A DNA stretch of 23,982 nt, taken from contig JAITLE010000112.1 of NCBI GenBank assembly GCA_031278075.1, positions 1-23,982 of the forward strand, in the 5' to 3' direction. Shown here piece by piece: positions 1 to 7,099 of the stretch. Each line of letters starts with the position of its first letter. Positions within the stretch are counted from its first letter, which is position 1. The notes under the pieces are model-generated. The model searched no databases and was not told the DNA's origin. It saw only the letters and a program-made list of their open reading frames with translations. The DNA is from Bifidobacteriaceae bacterium. Its GTDB lineage: Bacteria > Actinomycetota > Actinomycetes > Actinomycetales > WQXJ01. The position numbers and the translations under genes are program-made.

Positions 1-189
1 AGTGTGGCCGGGCCGAAGACCGCTGGTGGGCCGGCGCCGCGAGGCGCTGGCGCGAAGCAGCTCGAATGAGCGGACCCGCGCAGGTGACACGTTGACCCCA
101 AGGTCCCGTGCGCTCGCGCCGGGGCCTTTGTTTTTGCCGCTGGCCGCCGGTCCCAGGCGAACAGAAGACCGACTAAGAATGGAGAGCCC
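1..189 (+). promoter_or_regulatory. rplJ leader (probable L10 autoregulatory leader), 5' end outside window
   Basis: This is the untranslated region before rplJ; no convincing gene lies in it. In many bacteria the mRNA ahead of rplJ folds into a conserved leader bound by the L10-(L7/L12) complex, which represses its own operon. Here the stretch contains a strong terminator-like hairpin (listed separately) about 50 nt before the rplJ start. That fits control by premature termination, as known for the Bacillus rplJ operon. I see the hairpin directly. The identification as an L10-binding leader rests on position and is an inference; I did not fold the complete RNA. The promoter must lie upstream of the window. 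Confidence 0.5.
102..136 (+). terminator. Intrinsic terminator/attenuator in the rplJ leader
   Basis: The arms GGTCCCG (102-108) and CGGGGCC (120-126) pair with one G-U. Inside them GCG (110-112) pairs with CGC (117-119) around a CTCG loop, leaving T109 bulged. A T-rich run, TTTGTTTTTG (127-136), follows at once. This is the cleanest intrinsic terminator shape in the window. It lies inside a leader and before a ribosomal protein operon, so it more likely acts as an attenuator than as the end of an upstream gene, although the latter cannot be excluded. Confidence 0.6.
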
Positions 190-711
190 ATGGCCAGGCC
201 GGACAAAGTCGCGGCGACCGAGCAAATCCGCGAACGCGTGATGAACTCGGACGCGGCGCTGCTGACCGAATACCGCGGGTTGACCGTGGCCCAATTGCGA
301 GAGCTGCGCACCAATCTGCGCGCCGACGCCACCTACGCCGTGGTCAAGAACACGCTGGCGAAGATCGCCCTGCGCGAGGCCGGGATCGAGGGTCTGGACG
401 AGACCCTGACCGGGCCGACGGCGATCGCCTACGTCCACGGTGACCCCGTCACGGTGGCGAAGGCGCTGCGCGACTTCGCCAAGGCGCATCACGCGCTGGT
501 GGTCAAAGGCGGCATCATGGACGGCCGCGCGCTGACCGCCGCCGAGGTCACCAGGCTCGCGGAACTGGATTCCCGCGAGGTCACGCTGGCCAAACTGGCC
601 GGCGTCATCAAAGCGTCGCTCGTCCAAGCGGCGTACATGTTCAACGCGCCGGCCGCCAAGGCGGTCCGCGCCATCGACGCCCTGCGCGAGAAGCAGGCGG
701 CAGCGGCCTGA
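190..711 (+). CDS. rplJ: 50S ribosomal protein L10
   Basis: L10 anchors the L7/L12 dimers to 23S rRNA and forms the base of the ribosomal stalk, which recruits translation GTPases. The 173-residue product has the usual length. It begins MARPDKVAATEQIRE and shows the typical L10 segments: LTEYRGLTVAQLRELR near residues 25-40, VVKNTLAKIA near 51-60 and GPTAIAYV near 95-102. The Ala-rich C-terminal helix (about 140-173) is where L7/L12 dimers bind in this family. The ATG at 190 has a GGAG about six bases upstream, which supports this start. rplL follows 63 bp later, the usual order. L10 is probably also the autorepressor acting on the leader. Confidence 0.97.
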   Translation: MARPDKVAATEQIRERVMNSDAALLTEYRGLTVAQLRELRTNLRADATYAVVKNTLAKIALREAGIEGLDETLTGPTAIAYVHGDPVTVAKALRDFAKAHHALVVKGGIMDGRALTAAEVTRLAELDSREVTLAKLAGVIKASLVQAAYMFNAPAAKAVRAIDALREKQAAAA

Positions 712-774
712 TCGGCCGAGCAACCAACCATTCCCAGGCCGATCACCGGCTGAATCGAGAAAGGCAGTACCAAG

Positions 775-1161
775 ATGGCAAAGCTGACCATTGACCAGCT
801 GATCGAGCAGTTCAAAGAATTGTCGCTGATCGAACTCTCCGACTTCGTCAAGAAGTTCGAGGAAGTGTTCGACGTCACCGCCGCCGCGCCCGCCGCCGTG
901 GCCGTGGCCGCCGCGCCGGCGGCGGCCGAGGCTGAGCCGGAGGAGGAGCAGTCCGAGTTCGACGTGGTGCTGGACTCGTTCGGCGACAAGAAGATTCAGG
1001 TCATCAAGGAGGTCAGGGCGCTGACCTCGCTCGGGTTGGGCGAAGCCAAAGCCCTGGTCGAGGCCGCGCCCAAGCCGATCCTTGAGAAGGTCAACAAGGA
1101 GACCGCCGAGAAGGCCAAGGCCGCGCTCGAGGGCGCCGGCGCCACGGTCACGCTCAAGTAG
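775..1161 (+). CDS. rplL: 50S ribosomal protein L7/L12
   Basis: L7/L12 is the multicopy stalk protein that binds elongation factors and stimulates their GTPase activity. The 128-residue product shows the expected three parts: an N-terminal dimerisation and L10-binding helix pair (about 1-33), a flexible Ala/Pro/Glu hinge (about 34-58), and a C-terminal domain with FDVVLDSFGDKKIQVIKEVR and the LGLGEAKALVEAAPKPI factor-binding segment. GAAAGG about 11 bases upstream serves as ribosome-binding site. It is co-transcribed with rplJ. The gene after it is on the opposite strand, so rpoB does not follow directly here. Confidence 0.97.
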   Translation: MAKLTIDQLIEQFKELSLIELSDFVKKFEEVFDVTAAAPAAVAVAAAPAAAEAEPEEEQSEFDVVLDSFGDKKIQVIKEVRALTSLGLGEAKALVEAAPKPILEKVNKETAEKAKAALEGAGATVTLK

Positions 1162-1200
1162 GCGCCGAGGCGGTCACCCAAAGCCGCCGATGCCGCCGAT

Positions 1201-1234
1201 GCCGCCGGCGGGCGCCCAGCGTCCGTCCGGCGGC
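1201..1234. terminator. Possible hairpin terminator between convergent rplL and the DUF5709 gene
   Basis: GCCGCCGG (1201-1208) and CCGGCGGC (1227-1234) form a perfect 8-bp inverted repeat with an 18-nt GC-rich loop. It lies between the rplL stop and the convergent gene, whose stop codon is at about 1236. There is no T-run on either side, so it is not a canonical intrinsic terminator. The same area has a short imperfect repeat of GCCGCCGAT units (about 1188-1206). Simple GC-rich sequence of this kind gives stems by chance, so confidence is low. Confidence 0.35.
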
Positions 1235-1235
1235 G

Positions 1236-1595
1236 CTAATCGAGGTAGTGGACGGCGGCCTCCTCGGCTGAGGCCCCAAGCCCGTCGAGACCCTCGTCCT
1301 CGGCGAAAACGTCGGTGACGGCATCGGACTCCACGGCCTCCAAACGCCCGGCGCGACGGGTGTCGACCAACTCCGAGTCTATGTCCCAGACTTCCGGCTC
1401 CTCCTCGGACAGACGCTGGTCCAAGGACTCGTGGTCGCCCTCCTCCCACAGGCGCGCGGCGGCTGCGGGCTCGCGGTCCGGCGGATCGTAATCGGTGTCC
1501 AAGGGATCGAGATCGCCAGGCGTCAGCAAATCCTCAGGCGCGTCTTGATACATGTCGAAAGGCGGGTCATCAGGTTGATCTGTGAAACGATCCAT
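1236..1595 (-). CDS. DUF5709-like acidic protein
   Basis: A small, very acidic protein of about 119 residues, rich in Asp, Glu and Pro in its first half. The segment ESLDQRLSEEEPEVWD and the C-terminal stretch AGRLEAVESDAVTDVFAEDEG resemble the actinobacterial DUF5709 family as I recall it. That family has no known function. There is no signal peptide and no membrane segment. I chose the ATG at 1595; an in-frame GTG at 1610 would add five residues. GGTGGAG lies about 8-10 bases before the ATG. The gene converges on rplL and diverges from birA, so it is probably transcribed alone. Confidence 0.7.
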   Translation of the reverse strand: MDRFTDQPDDPPFDMYQDAPEDLLTPGDLDPLDTDYDPPDREPAAAARLWEEGDHESLDQRLSEEEPEVWDIDSELVDTRRAGRLEAVESDAVTDVFAEDEGLDGLGASAEEAAVHYLD

Positions 1596-1708
1596 GCCTC
1601 CAGTCTCCACCCGCGTTGGCCAGCGGCCACCGCCAATACGTCCCGTCTCAAGTGTGTTCCGCGCCCCGATCGGGGCCCGCGGGCCGCGACCGGCCAGCGC
1701 CTGACCTG

Positions 1709-2509
1709 ATGGACGCGCATCCCCCGCTCGACCAGGACCGGCTGCGCGAGGCGCTGGTGCGCCAAGGACCCTACGCCGCCGTCGAAGTGGTCGCCGAGAT
1801 CGATTCGACCAACGCCGAACTGTTGCGCCGGGCGGGCGCCGGCGCGTCGGCGCCCGCCCACCTCAGCGCGCTGCTGGCCGAGCACCAAACCGAGGGGCGC
1901 GGCCGCCTGCATCCTCTCGAAAGCCGGCCCCGACCTTGGCTGGCGCCCCCGCGCAGCTCCTTGACGGCATCGGTCATGGTCCGCCCCCCGCCCCAGGCGC
2001 CGGCCCCGCTGACCCTGTTGAGCTTGGCCTTCGCCCTGGCGGCTGCCGAGGCGCTGGACCTGGTGCTGCCCGGCCAGGCGGTCCTGAAATGGCCAAATGA
2101 CGTCATGGTGGCGGACAGGAAGATCGCCGGCGTGCTGGCCGGGGCGACGGCTGAGCGTCAAGTCGTGGTCGGCATCGGGCTCAACGTTCACCAAACCGCC
2201 GCCCAACTGCCGGACGAGCGGGCGATCTCGCTGGCCCTGGCGGGCGTGCCGGGCGCGGACCGCACCTGGCTGGCGGTGGCCGTTCTGAGCGCGGCCGCCA
2301 GCTGGTGCGAGCGTTGGGCCCGCGGCGACGCGAAGCTGCTGGCGGCGCTGCGCGCGCGGATGGCGACGCTCGGGCGTGAGGCCCAGGTCGAGCTGCCGGA
2401 CGGGCGGATCGTGACCGGCGCGGCCGAGGCCCTGGAGGCGGACGGGTCGCTGCGCCTGCGGCGGCGCGGCGGCCAGACCATCCTGGTCAGCGCGGGCGAA
2501 GTGATGTAG
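1709..2509 (+). CDS. birA: Biotin--[acetyl-CoA-carboxylase] ligase (class I, no HTH domain)
   Basis: This enzyme forms biotinyl-5'-AMP and transfers biotin to the carrier domain of acetyl-/propionyl-CoA carboxylases. Family marks: EIDSTNAELL near residues 30-39, QTEGRGR near 70-76, KWPNDVMVADRKIAGVL near 135-151 (the lysine binds biotin/ATP), VVGIGLN near 162-168, and a C-terminal SH3-like domain ending in GQTILVSAGEV. There is no N-terminal helix-turn-helix, so it is a ligase only and not a repressor. One oddity: after GRGR the usual short RRW-type loop is about six residues longer (LHPLESRPRPW). I start at ATG 1709, which places the STN motif normally; the reading frame stays open back to a TTG at 1616. 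There is no strong Shine-Dalgarno. Confidence 0.88.
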   Translation: MDAHPPLDQDRLREALVRQGPYAAVEVVAEIDSTNAELLRRAGAGASAPAHLSALLAEHQTEGRGRLHPLESRPRPWLAPPRSSLTASVMVRPPPQAPAPLTLLSLAFALAAAEALDLVLPGQAVLKWPNDVMVADRKIAGVLAGATAERQVVVGIGLNVHQTAAQLPDERAISLALAGVPGADRTWLAVAVLSAAASWCERWARGDAKLLAALRARMATLGREAQVELPDGRIVTGAAEALEADGSLRLRRRGGQTILVSAGEVM

Positions 2510-2554
2510 CGGGCGGCGGGGGCCGGCCCGGGCAAAGGTATTAAAGTTGTTGCT

Positions 2555-3586
2555 GTGCCCGACGACCGTCTGAAGAAACTCGCCCGCGGCGAGTATTCGA
2601 CGGCCGAGGACCGGGCGGACGCGATCGCCGGGGCGCGCCGGACGCTGACGTTGGCGGACGTCCAAGAATCGACCGGGCTGGACCGGGAAATCATCGCCGG
2701 CTTCTGGCGGTCGATGGGCTTGGCGCTGCCGGCCGAGGGCGAGGCGGCGCTGACCTCAAAGGACGTCGATTCGATCCTGGCCGCCTACGAGGTGGTCGCC
2801 TATGGCGTCCTCGGGCGCCAGACCGAGATCCAGTTGTTGCGGGCGGTCTCGCACACGGCGGAACGTTTGGCCTGGTGGCAGTTTGAGTCGTTGGTGGACG
2901 ATGCCGCCGAACGGTATTCGCTCGACGCCGAGTCGGCGCGGTTGGTGGTTTTGGACAAGATCGCCGACATGGCGGACATTTTTGAAGAACAATTGATTTA
3001 CGCTTGGCGCTCGCACCTGTCGCGCATCATCCGGCGGGTCGGGGAGGCGGTCTCTGAGATCGGCCCGCAGGGCAGCGCCCCGGCGCCGGAGGCGCTGCCC
3101 TTGCAGCGCGCGGTCGGCTTCGCGGACCTGGTCGGTTACACCGCCATCTCGGCGAAATTGGACGCCACCGAGTTGGACTTGCTGGTCCAAGAGTTCATGC
3201 GCGAGTGCCGTGACATTGTGGCCCGCAGGGCGGGCCGGGTGGTCAAGGAACTGGGCGACGGCATCATGTTCGTGACCGACGAGCCGGTGCGGGCGTCGCT
3301 GATAGCGCTTGATCTGGCCGAGCAGATCGGGCGCGACAAGACCATCCCGCCAGCGCGCGTGGGGCTGGTCTGGGGCCGCGTGCTGGGGCGCTTCGGCGAT
3401 GTCTTTGGCCCTTCGGTCAATCTGGCCTCGCGTTTGACCGGGCTGGCGGCGCCGGGCGAGGTGCTGGTCGATTCGGCCACGGCCGAGGCTCTGGCCGGTC
3501 AACCCGGGTTGTCGATCGAGTGCCAAGGGGCGGCGGCTGTGCCCGGCCTGGGTGAGGTCAGGCCCTACCGCTTGGCGCGCGGCTGA
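2555..3586 (+). CDS. Class III adenylate cyclase, Rv1264-like (pH-regulated type)
   Basis: Makes cAMP from ATP in the cytoplasm. The 343-residue protein has an all-helical N-terminal part (about 1-170, with TLADVQESTGLDREIIAGFW) resembling the autoinhibitory regulatory domain of mycobacterial Rv1264, and a C-terminal catalytic domain (about 184-343). Catalytic residues are present with the spacing expected for the family: metal aspartates D191 (FADLVGYT) and D235 (GDGIMF), adenine-selecting K231 and D282, and transition-state N289 and R293 (PSVNLASRL). It is therefore predicted active as a homodimer. There is no membrane segment. The start is a GTG at 2555. birA ends 45 bp upstream on the same strand, so the two may be co-transcribed. 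The pH response is known for Rv1264 and only inferred here. Confidence 0.9.
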   Translation: MPDDRLKKLARGEYSTAEDRADAIAGARRTLTLADVQESTGLDREIIAGFWRSMGLALPAEGEAALTSKDVDSILAAYEVVAYGVLGRQTEIQLLRAVSHTAERLAWWQFESLVDDAAERYSLDAESARLVVLDKIADMADIFEEQLIYAWRSHLSRIIRRVGEAVSEIGPQGSAPAPEALPLQRAVGFADLVGYTAISAKLDATELDLLVQEFMRECRDIVARRAGRVVKELGDGIMFVTDEPVRASLIALDLAEQIGRDKTIPPARVGLVWGRVLGRFGDVFGPSVNLASRLTGLAAPGEVLVDSATAEALAGQPGLSIECQGAAAVPGLGEVRPYRLARG

Positions 3587-3595
3587 GACTTTGTA

Positions 3596-3624
3596 TTGAA
3601 TTGTGATTCGATTCGCGTTACGCT
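3596..3624 (+). promoter_or_regulatory. Predicted promoter of the toxin-antitoxin module
   Basis: TTGAAT (3596-3601), a 17-bp spacer and TACGCT (3619-3624) form a sigma-70-type promoter about 50 bp before the antitoxin start. The local sequence is markedly more AT-rich than its surroundings. Confidence 0.5.
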
Positions 3625-3632
3625 GGATAGCG
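3621..3632. promoter_or_regulatory. Possible autoregulatory operator over the -10 box of the TA module
   Basis: CGCT-GGAT-AGCG is a short inverted repeat that overlaps the predicted -10 hexamer. RelB/DinJ antitoxins normally repress their own promoter through a ribbon-helix-helix domain binding palindromes of this sort. The arms are only 4 bp, so the sequence support is modest. Confidence 0.3.
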
Positions 3633-3673
3633 AAATTGCGCTCCTGTGGGCGCCTGAGCATCCAGGAGGAATC

Positions 3674-3943
3674 ATGACCCTGACGCCCGTCAATTTCCGG
3701 ATGGAAGCCGACCTGAAGGAACGTTTCGCCCAAGCCTGCAAGGACATGGGCATGAGCGTGTCGACGGCCTTCACGATTTTCGCCAAGCGCGTGGTGCGCG
3801 AGAACGGCATCCCGTTCCCCGTCGAGGCGGACCCCTTCTACTCCGAGTCGAACGTGGCGGCGCTGCGCGCCGCGATTGAACGTGCCGAGCGGGGTGAAGT
3901 AGTGACCAAGACGGTGGAGGAACTTGAGGCTATGGCCAAATGA
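3674..3943 (+). CDS. RelB/DinJ-family antitoxin
   Basis: An 89-residue antitoxin. The N-terminal strand-helix-helix, VNFRMEADLKERFAQACKDMG followed by MSVSTAFTIFAKRVV, is the ribbon-helix-helix DNA-binding dimer of RelB/DinJ proteins. The segment IPFPVEADPFYSESN and the charged C-terminal tail (about 50-89) should wrap around the toxin. I chose ATG 3674 because of the strong AGGAGGA just upstream; the frame is open back to 3596 but lacks a ribosome-binding site there. The stop overlaps the toxin start (ATGA at 3940-3943), giving translational coupling, and it is likely autorepressed with the toxin as co-repressor. Confidence 0.9.
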   Translation: MTLTPVNFRMEADLKERFAQACKDMGMSVSTAFTIFAKRVVRENGIPFPVEADPFYSESNVAALRAAIERAERGEVVTKTVEELEAMAK

Positions 3944-4206
3944 GCCGAATCCTCCAGTTCGAATTGGAAGCCTGGCGCCAGTACCTGGATTGGCAGAGTG
4001 ATGACAAGCGAACCCTGCGCAAGATCAACTCGTTGATCAAGTCGGCGCTGCGGACTCCGACCTGCGGAGAGGGCTCGCCCGAGGAGCTGCGGGGCGACCT
4101 CGCCGGACACTGGTCGCGGCGAATCAACCACGAGCACCGCTTGGTCTACTCGTTCACTGACGATGTGGTGCTGGTGCTTCGTTGCAAGGGCCACTACCAG
4201 GACTAG
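3940..4206 (+). CDS. yoeB: Txe/YoeB-family mRNA interferase toxin
   Basis: An 88-residue RelE-superfamily endoribonuclease that cleaves mRNA in the ribosomal A site. It follows E. coli YoeB closely along its length: WRQYLDWQSDDKRTLRKIN, a conserved Glu in SPEEL (about 48-49), HWSRRINHEHRLVY with the catalytic Arg (R67), and the C-terminal His-Tyr (H85, Y86) followed by two extra residues. All catalytic positions look intact, so the toxin should be active. It is translated from an ATG overlapping the antitoxin stop. Its partner here is a RelB/DinJ protein, whereas the classical YoeB partner is the Phd-family YefM. Confidence 0.93.
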   Translation: MSRILQFELEAWRQYLDWQSDDKRTLRKINSLIKSALRTPTCGEGSPEELRGDLAGHWSRRINHEHRLVYSFTDDVVLVLRCKGHYQD

Positions 4207-4284
4207 CGAGAAGTTCGCCGACGCATTCAAGCGCCCCCGGCGGCGGGCAGATGGCAACAGGTCCGCAGTTGCCATAACCCGACA

Positions 4285-4327
4285 CAAGCCACCCCCGGAG
4301 GTGGTGGTCTGCTTGCCCCCGGGGGTG
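4285..4327. terminator. GC-rich inverted repeats between convergent genes, possible bidirectional terminator
   Basis: In the 174-bp gap between yoeB and the convergent crotonase gene, two alternative foldings overlap. CACCCCCGG (4290-4298) pairs perfectly with CCGGGGGTG (4319-4327). Alternatively CAAGC (4285-4289) pairs with GCTTG (4311-4315) around an inner CACC/GGTG stem. The position suits a terminator for both strands, but no T-run follows. I see no gene in the gap. Confidence 0.4.
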
Positions 4328-4380
4328 TCTCCAGCGATGAGGCCTGAGGCGCCAAGACGGCACGCCCGGCCCGGTCAGCG

Positions 4381-5142
4381 CTAGAACTGCGGTCGCCGCT
4401 TGGCGAAGAAGGCGGCCCGAGCTTCGTTGGCCTCTGGCGAGGTGGACAACTGCGACGTGTAGCGCTGCTCCATGCGGAACGCCGTCTCCACAGACATGTC
4501 TTCGACTTCCGCGAACGTCTGCCTGATCGCGCGAACTGCGGACGGAGACTTGGCCGCGATCACGCTCGCCAGTTCGAGTGCGCTGGAAATCAGAGTGTCG
4601 TCTGACACCACTCGGTCCACGATTCCCAAACGGTGGAAATAGGCGGCCTCGACCCGTTCACCGGTCAACATCATCTTGCGCATCACAAGTCTTGGCACCA
4701 GTCGTTGCAAGATGCTGGCCCCGCCGCCCTGGCCGACATCGATCTCTGGCATCCCGAAAGCCGCTGAATCAGACGCTATGAGAGTGTCGCAGCAACAGGC
4801 CATCACCATGCCAGCGCCAAGAGCTGGGCCGTTGATAGCCCCGATGATTGGCTTGCGTGAATGGTAGAGAGTGAAGAAGAGTTCCCGCGTCAGGCGGTTG
4901 GCGGCGCTTTGGCTGCCACCGGAAGCAGAAAGGTCGCCTTTCTCCTTGATGTCGGCACCGGCGCAGAACACCTTGCCTCTGGCTGTCAACACGGCCGCTC
5001 TGAGGTCTTCGCGCTGGTCCAACGAATCGAATAGGTCGATCAGTTGCTGGCGCGCGGATCGGTTCAGAGCGTTGACTGGGGGCCGATTCACCTCGATCAA
5101 CGCCACATGCTCTAGCGGGGTCGAGAACTCAATCTCAGCCAT
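4381..5142 (-). CDS. Enoyl-CoA hydratase/isomerase-family protein
   Basis: A crotonase-fold enzyme of 253 residues that acts on an acyl-CoA thioester. The N-terminal VALIEVNRPPVNALN, the first oxyanion-hole segment FCAGADIKE (59-67) and the second, NGPALGAGM (104-112), are clear. Of the two glutamates used by classical hydratases, the second is kept (E133 in MPEIDVG), but the first position, after the GAG, is Val113. The reaction may therefore be isomerisation, hydrolysis or a one-glutamate hydration rather than standard beta-oxidation hydration. It ends in FFAKRRPQF, a typical C terminus. It is the last gene of the eight-gene minus-strand operon, starting 6 bp after the binding-protein gene. 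Confidence 0.88.
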   Translation of the reverse strand: MAEIEFSTPLEHVALIEVNRPPVNALNRSARQQLIDLFDSLDQREDLRAAVLTARGKVFCAGADIKEKGDLSASGGSQSAANRLTRELFFTLYHSRKPIIGAINGPALGAGMVMACCCDTLIASDSAAFGMPEIDVGQGGGASILQRLVPRLVMRKMMLTGERVEAAYFHRLGIVDRVVSDDTLISSALELASVIAAKSPSAVRAIRQTFAEVEDMSVETAFRMEQRYTSQLSTSPEANEARAAFFAKRRPQF

Positions 5143-5148
5143 GCCCGC

Positions 5149-6240
5149 CTACTTGACGTAGAAGGTTAGCAATCCGGTGCCGGTGGCATATTCTCCCGCA
5201 GGCGGCACGTTGTCCTTGGTGACAAGGGGAGCGTCGACGTAGATGGTGGTTGAAACCACGTCGCCCCCGCCGACGACTGTGGCTAGCTGCCGGTAACAGA
5301 TCTCGGTCATCTCATAGATCGACCGGGCTCCCGTGGCGACAAAAGGTGCCCCGTCACGGATCATGTCGAGGGCTTCGAGGTCGCCGTCGGACGAGACTAC
5401 GAATACATCGTCTCTGCCGGCCTCCTCAATGGCCTGGGCGGCCGCGACACCGATTTCGTCCCATCCGGCCACGATCGCTTTCAGGTCTGAGCCCGCCGGG
5501 AACCTGGTCAGCAAAGACGTCGTCTTTTGCTTTATGTCTTGCACCTGGCCGGGGACAACGGGGATTTCTTCAGCCAGGATCGGGATGCTGTAGAAGTCCA
5601 GCATCGCGCGGGTCTGCGAATCCCGGATCAGGAGCGCCGGCACCTGGGGCCAGTTGTAGTAGGCCACGCCGCCGCCCGAGTCGCCGATGCGGTCAAGCAC
5701 ATAGGTCAGCACCTTTGCAAAGGTGATCCAGTCGTTGATCTCAACGTCCCACTGCATGCCCGTGCCGGGCACGTATCCGGCACAGATTCCTCCGACTGGA
5801 ATGCCGGCGTCCTTGAGTTCGTCCAACCCGGCTTGTATGGGCGTTGGATCCACGCCGGTGTTGATCACGCCGTCAAGCCCCTTGGACGCCCATGTGGACA
5901 GGGTCGAATTGACCCTGTTGTAATCCGCAGCGCCGTCGAAGAACTCGAGTGAAAACTCGTATTCCTCAGCCATCTGCTTTCCCCAAGCCGAGGACAGGGC
6001 GGCGGTGGGCGTGGAGGCGTCGATCACGAAGTGTCCAATGGACTTTCCTTTCAATGAACTGAGGTCTGCCAGCAGATCGGACTTGACTGCTTCGGTCGAC
6101 TTAGGGGTGGCGACACCCGTGCTCTTCTTGTCTGGGGCCGCGCACGCAGCGAGAGCTGGAACCAGGACTGCCCCGACCGCCGCTGCGGCCGAGCCGACGA
6201 GGACTTGTCGGCGTGTGAATTGCGTGGGAGTGTGTGTCAT
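5149..6240 (-). CDS. Sugar-type ABC transporter substrate-binding lipoprotein A
   Basis: A 363-residue periplasmic-binding-protein-like receptor of the ribose/galactose type (Peripla_BP_4-like). The N terminus carries a twin-arginine signal (R10-R11, TRRQVLVG), a hydrophobic Ala/Val run and a lipobox LAAC with Cys33, so it should be a Tat-exported lipoprotein. GKSIGHFVIDASTPTAA near 64-80 starts the mature ligand-binding domain. It is strongly similar, almost without gaps, to binding protein B of the same operon (9596-10699). I start at ATG 6240, preceded by AAAGG; an in-frame extension to 6297 has no support. It lies 25 bp after the aldo/keto reductase gene and 6 bp before the crotonase gene. 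Confidence 0.9.
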   Translation of the reverse strand: MTHTPTQFTRRQVLVGSAAAAVGAVLVPALAACAAPDKKSTGVATPKSTEAVKSDLLADLSSLKGKSIGHFVIDASTPTAALSSAWGKQMAEEYEFSLEFFDGAADYNRVNSTLSTWASKGLDGVINTGVDPTPIQAGLDELKDAGIPVGGICAGYVPGTGMQWDVEINDWITFAKVLTYVLDRIGDSGGGVAYYNWPQVPALLIRDSQTRAMLDFYSIPILAEEIPVVPGQVQDIKQKTTSLLTRFPAGSDLKAIVAGWDEIGVAAAQAIEEAGRDDVFVVSSDGDLEALDMIRDGAPFVATGARSIYEMTEICYRQLATVVGGGDVVSTTIYVDAPLVTKDNVPPAGEYATGTGLLTFYVK

Positions 6241-6265
6241 CTCTTTACCTTTCATGGAATGGTTC

Positions 6266-7099
6266 TCACAGGCCGACCAAATCGGGATGCGGCCCAACGC
6301 GCGTGGAGTCGCCCATTCGGTCGATGGCCTGCATTTCTTCGGGGGACAGGCTGAAACTGAATACGTCCAGGTTCTGCTTCATGCGGTCTTGATGGATGGA
6401 CTTGGGCACCACGATTTGGCCGCGTTGGACGCTCCAGCGTAGAGCGACCTGGGCGGACGAGACCTGGTGGGAGAGGGCGGCGCGCACCAGAGGCGGGCTG
6501 CCTAGGATCTTGCCTTTGCCGAGCGGTGCCCAGCATTCTGTGGTGATGCCGTGGGCGGCGTGGAACTGGCGAAGTTCGGGTTGCGCCAGGCCGGGGTGAA
6601 GCTCGATCTGGTTGACGGCCGGCGTTCGGCCTGTCGCGGCGATGATGGCCTCAAGATGGGAGACTTGGAAATTCGACACTCCGACCGAACGAATCCGGCC
6701 GGCATCGTGGAGTTCGAGGAGGGCCGCCCAAGTCTCAACGTATAGGCCGAGGGGAGCGAGCGGCCAATGGATGAGGTAGAGGTCGAGCGCATCTAGCTTT
6801 AGCCGGCGCATGGTGGCTTCGAAGCCGCGCAAGGTGGCATCGCGCCCGTGATCCGTCTTGGCGTGCTTTGACGTGATGAACACCTGCTCCCGGCTCAGTC
6901 CGCTATCCGCGACGCCTTGTCCAACCCCGGCTTCGTTGCGATACCAAGCGGCGGTGTCGATGGCGCGATAGCCGACCTCAAGGGCTGCTCGTACGGCGCT
7001 GGCGGTCTCGGCCGGGCCGATTTGATAAGTTCCAAACACCACCTGTGGCATCTTGATCCCGGGGGCGATCTCGACGGCGGGCGCGGTGGGGGTGATCAT
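6266..7099 (-). CDS. Aldo/keto reductase
   Basis: An NADPH-dependent oxidoreductase of the AKR superfamily, 277 residues, single TIM barrel. The catalytic tetrad is complete: D48 and Y53 in AIDTAAWYRNE, K78 in FITSKH and H111 in YLIHWP. The C-terminal cofactor motif IVVPKSIHQDRMKQNL is also present. The overall pattern (GIKMPQVVFGTYQI, VGVSNF, NQIELHP) resembles the AKR3/AKR5 group that includes 2,5-diketo-D-gluconate reductases, which interconvert sugar or small carbonyl compounds and alcohols. The start codon overlaps the stop of the ATPase gene (ATGA at 7099-7096). The context suggests it acts on the imported substrate or an intermediate. Confidence 0.93.
   Translation of the reverse strand: MITPTAPAVEIAPGIKMPQVVFGTYQIGPAETASAVRAALEVGYRAIDTAAWYRNEAGVGQGVADSGLSREQVFITSKHAKTDHGRDATLRGFEATMRRLKLDALDLYLIHWPLAPLGLYVETWAALLELHDAGRIRSVGVSNFQVSHLEAIIAATGRTPAVNQIELHPGLAQPELRQFHAAHGITTECWAPLGKGKILGSPPLVRAALSHQVSSAQVALRWSVQRGQIVVPKSIHQDRMKQNLDVFSFSLSPEEMQAIDRMGDSTRVGPHPDLVGL

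Noticed and set aside
1188..1208. Short tandem GCCGCCGAT repeats after rplL
   Set aside because: Only two to three imperfect copies of a low-complexity GC-rich unit; not a CRISPR or a meaningful repeat array.
1523..2665. Long open frame of 380 codons on the minus strand across birA
   Set aside because: It overlaps a gene with clear BirA motifs, and its translation is Arg/Gln/Gly-rich without any domain, typical of a GC-rich antisense shadow.
2756..3733. 325-codon minus-strand frame opposite the adenylate cyclase
   Set aside because: The plus strand has all catalytic residues of a class III cyclase; the antisense translation shows no recognisable motif.
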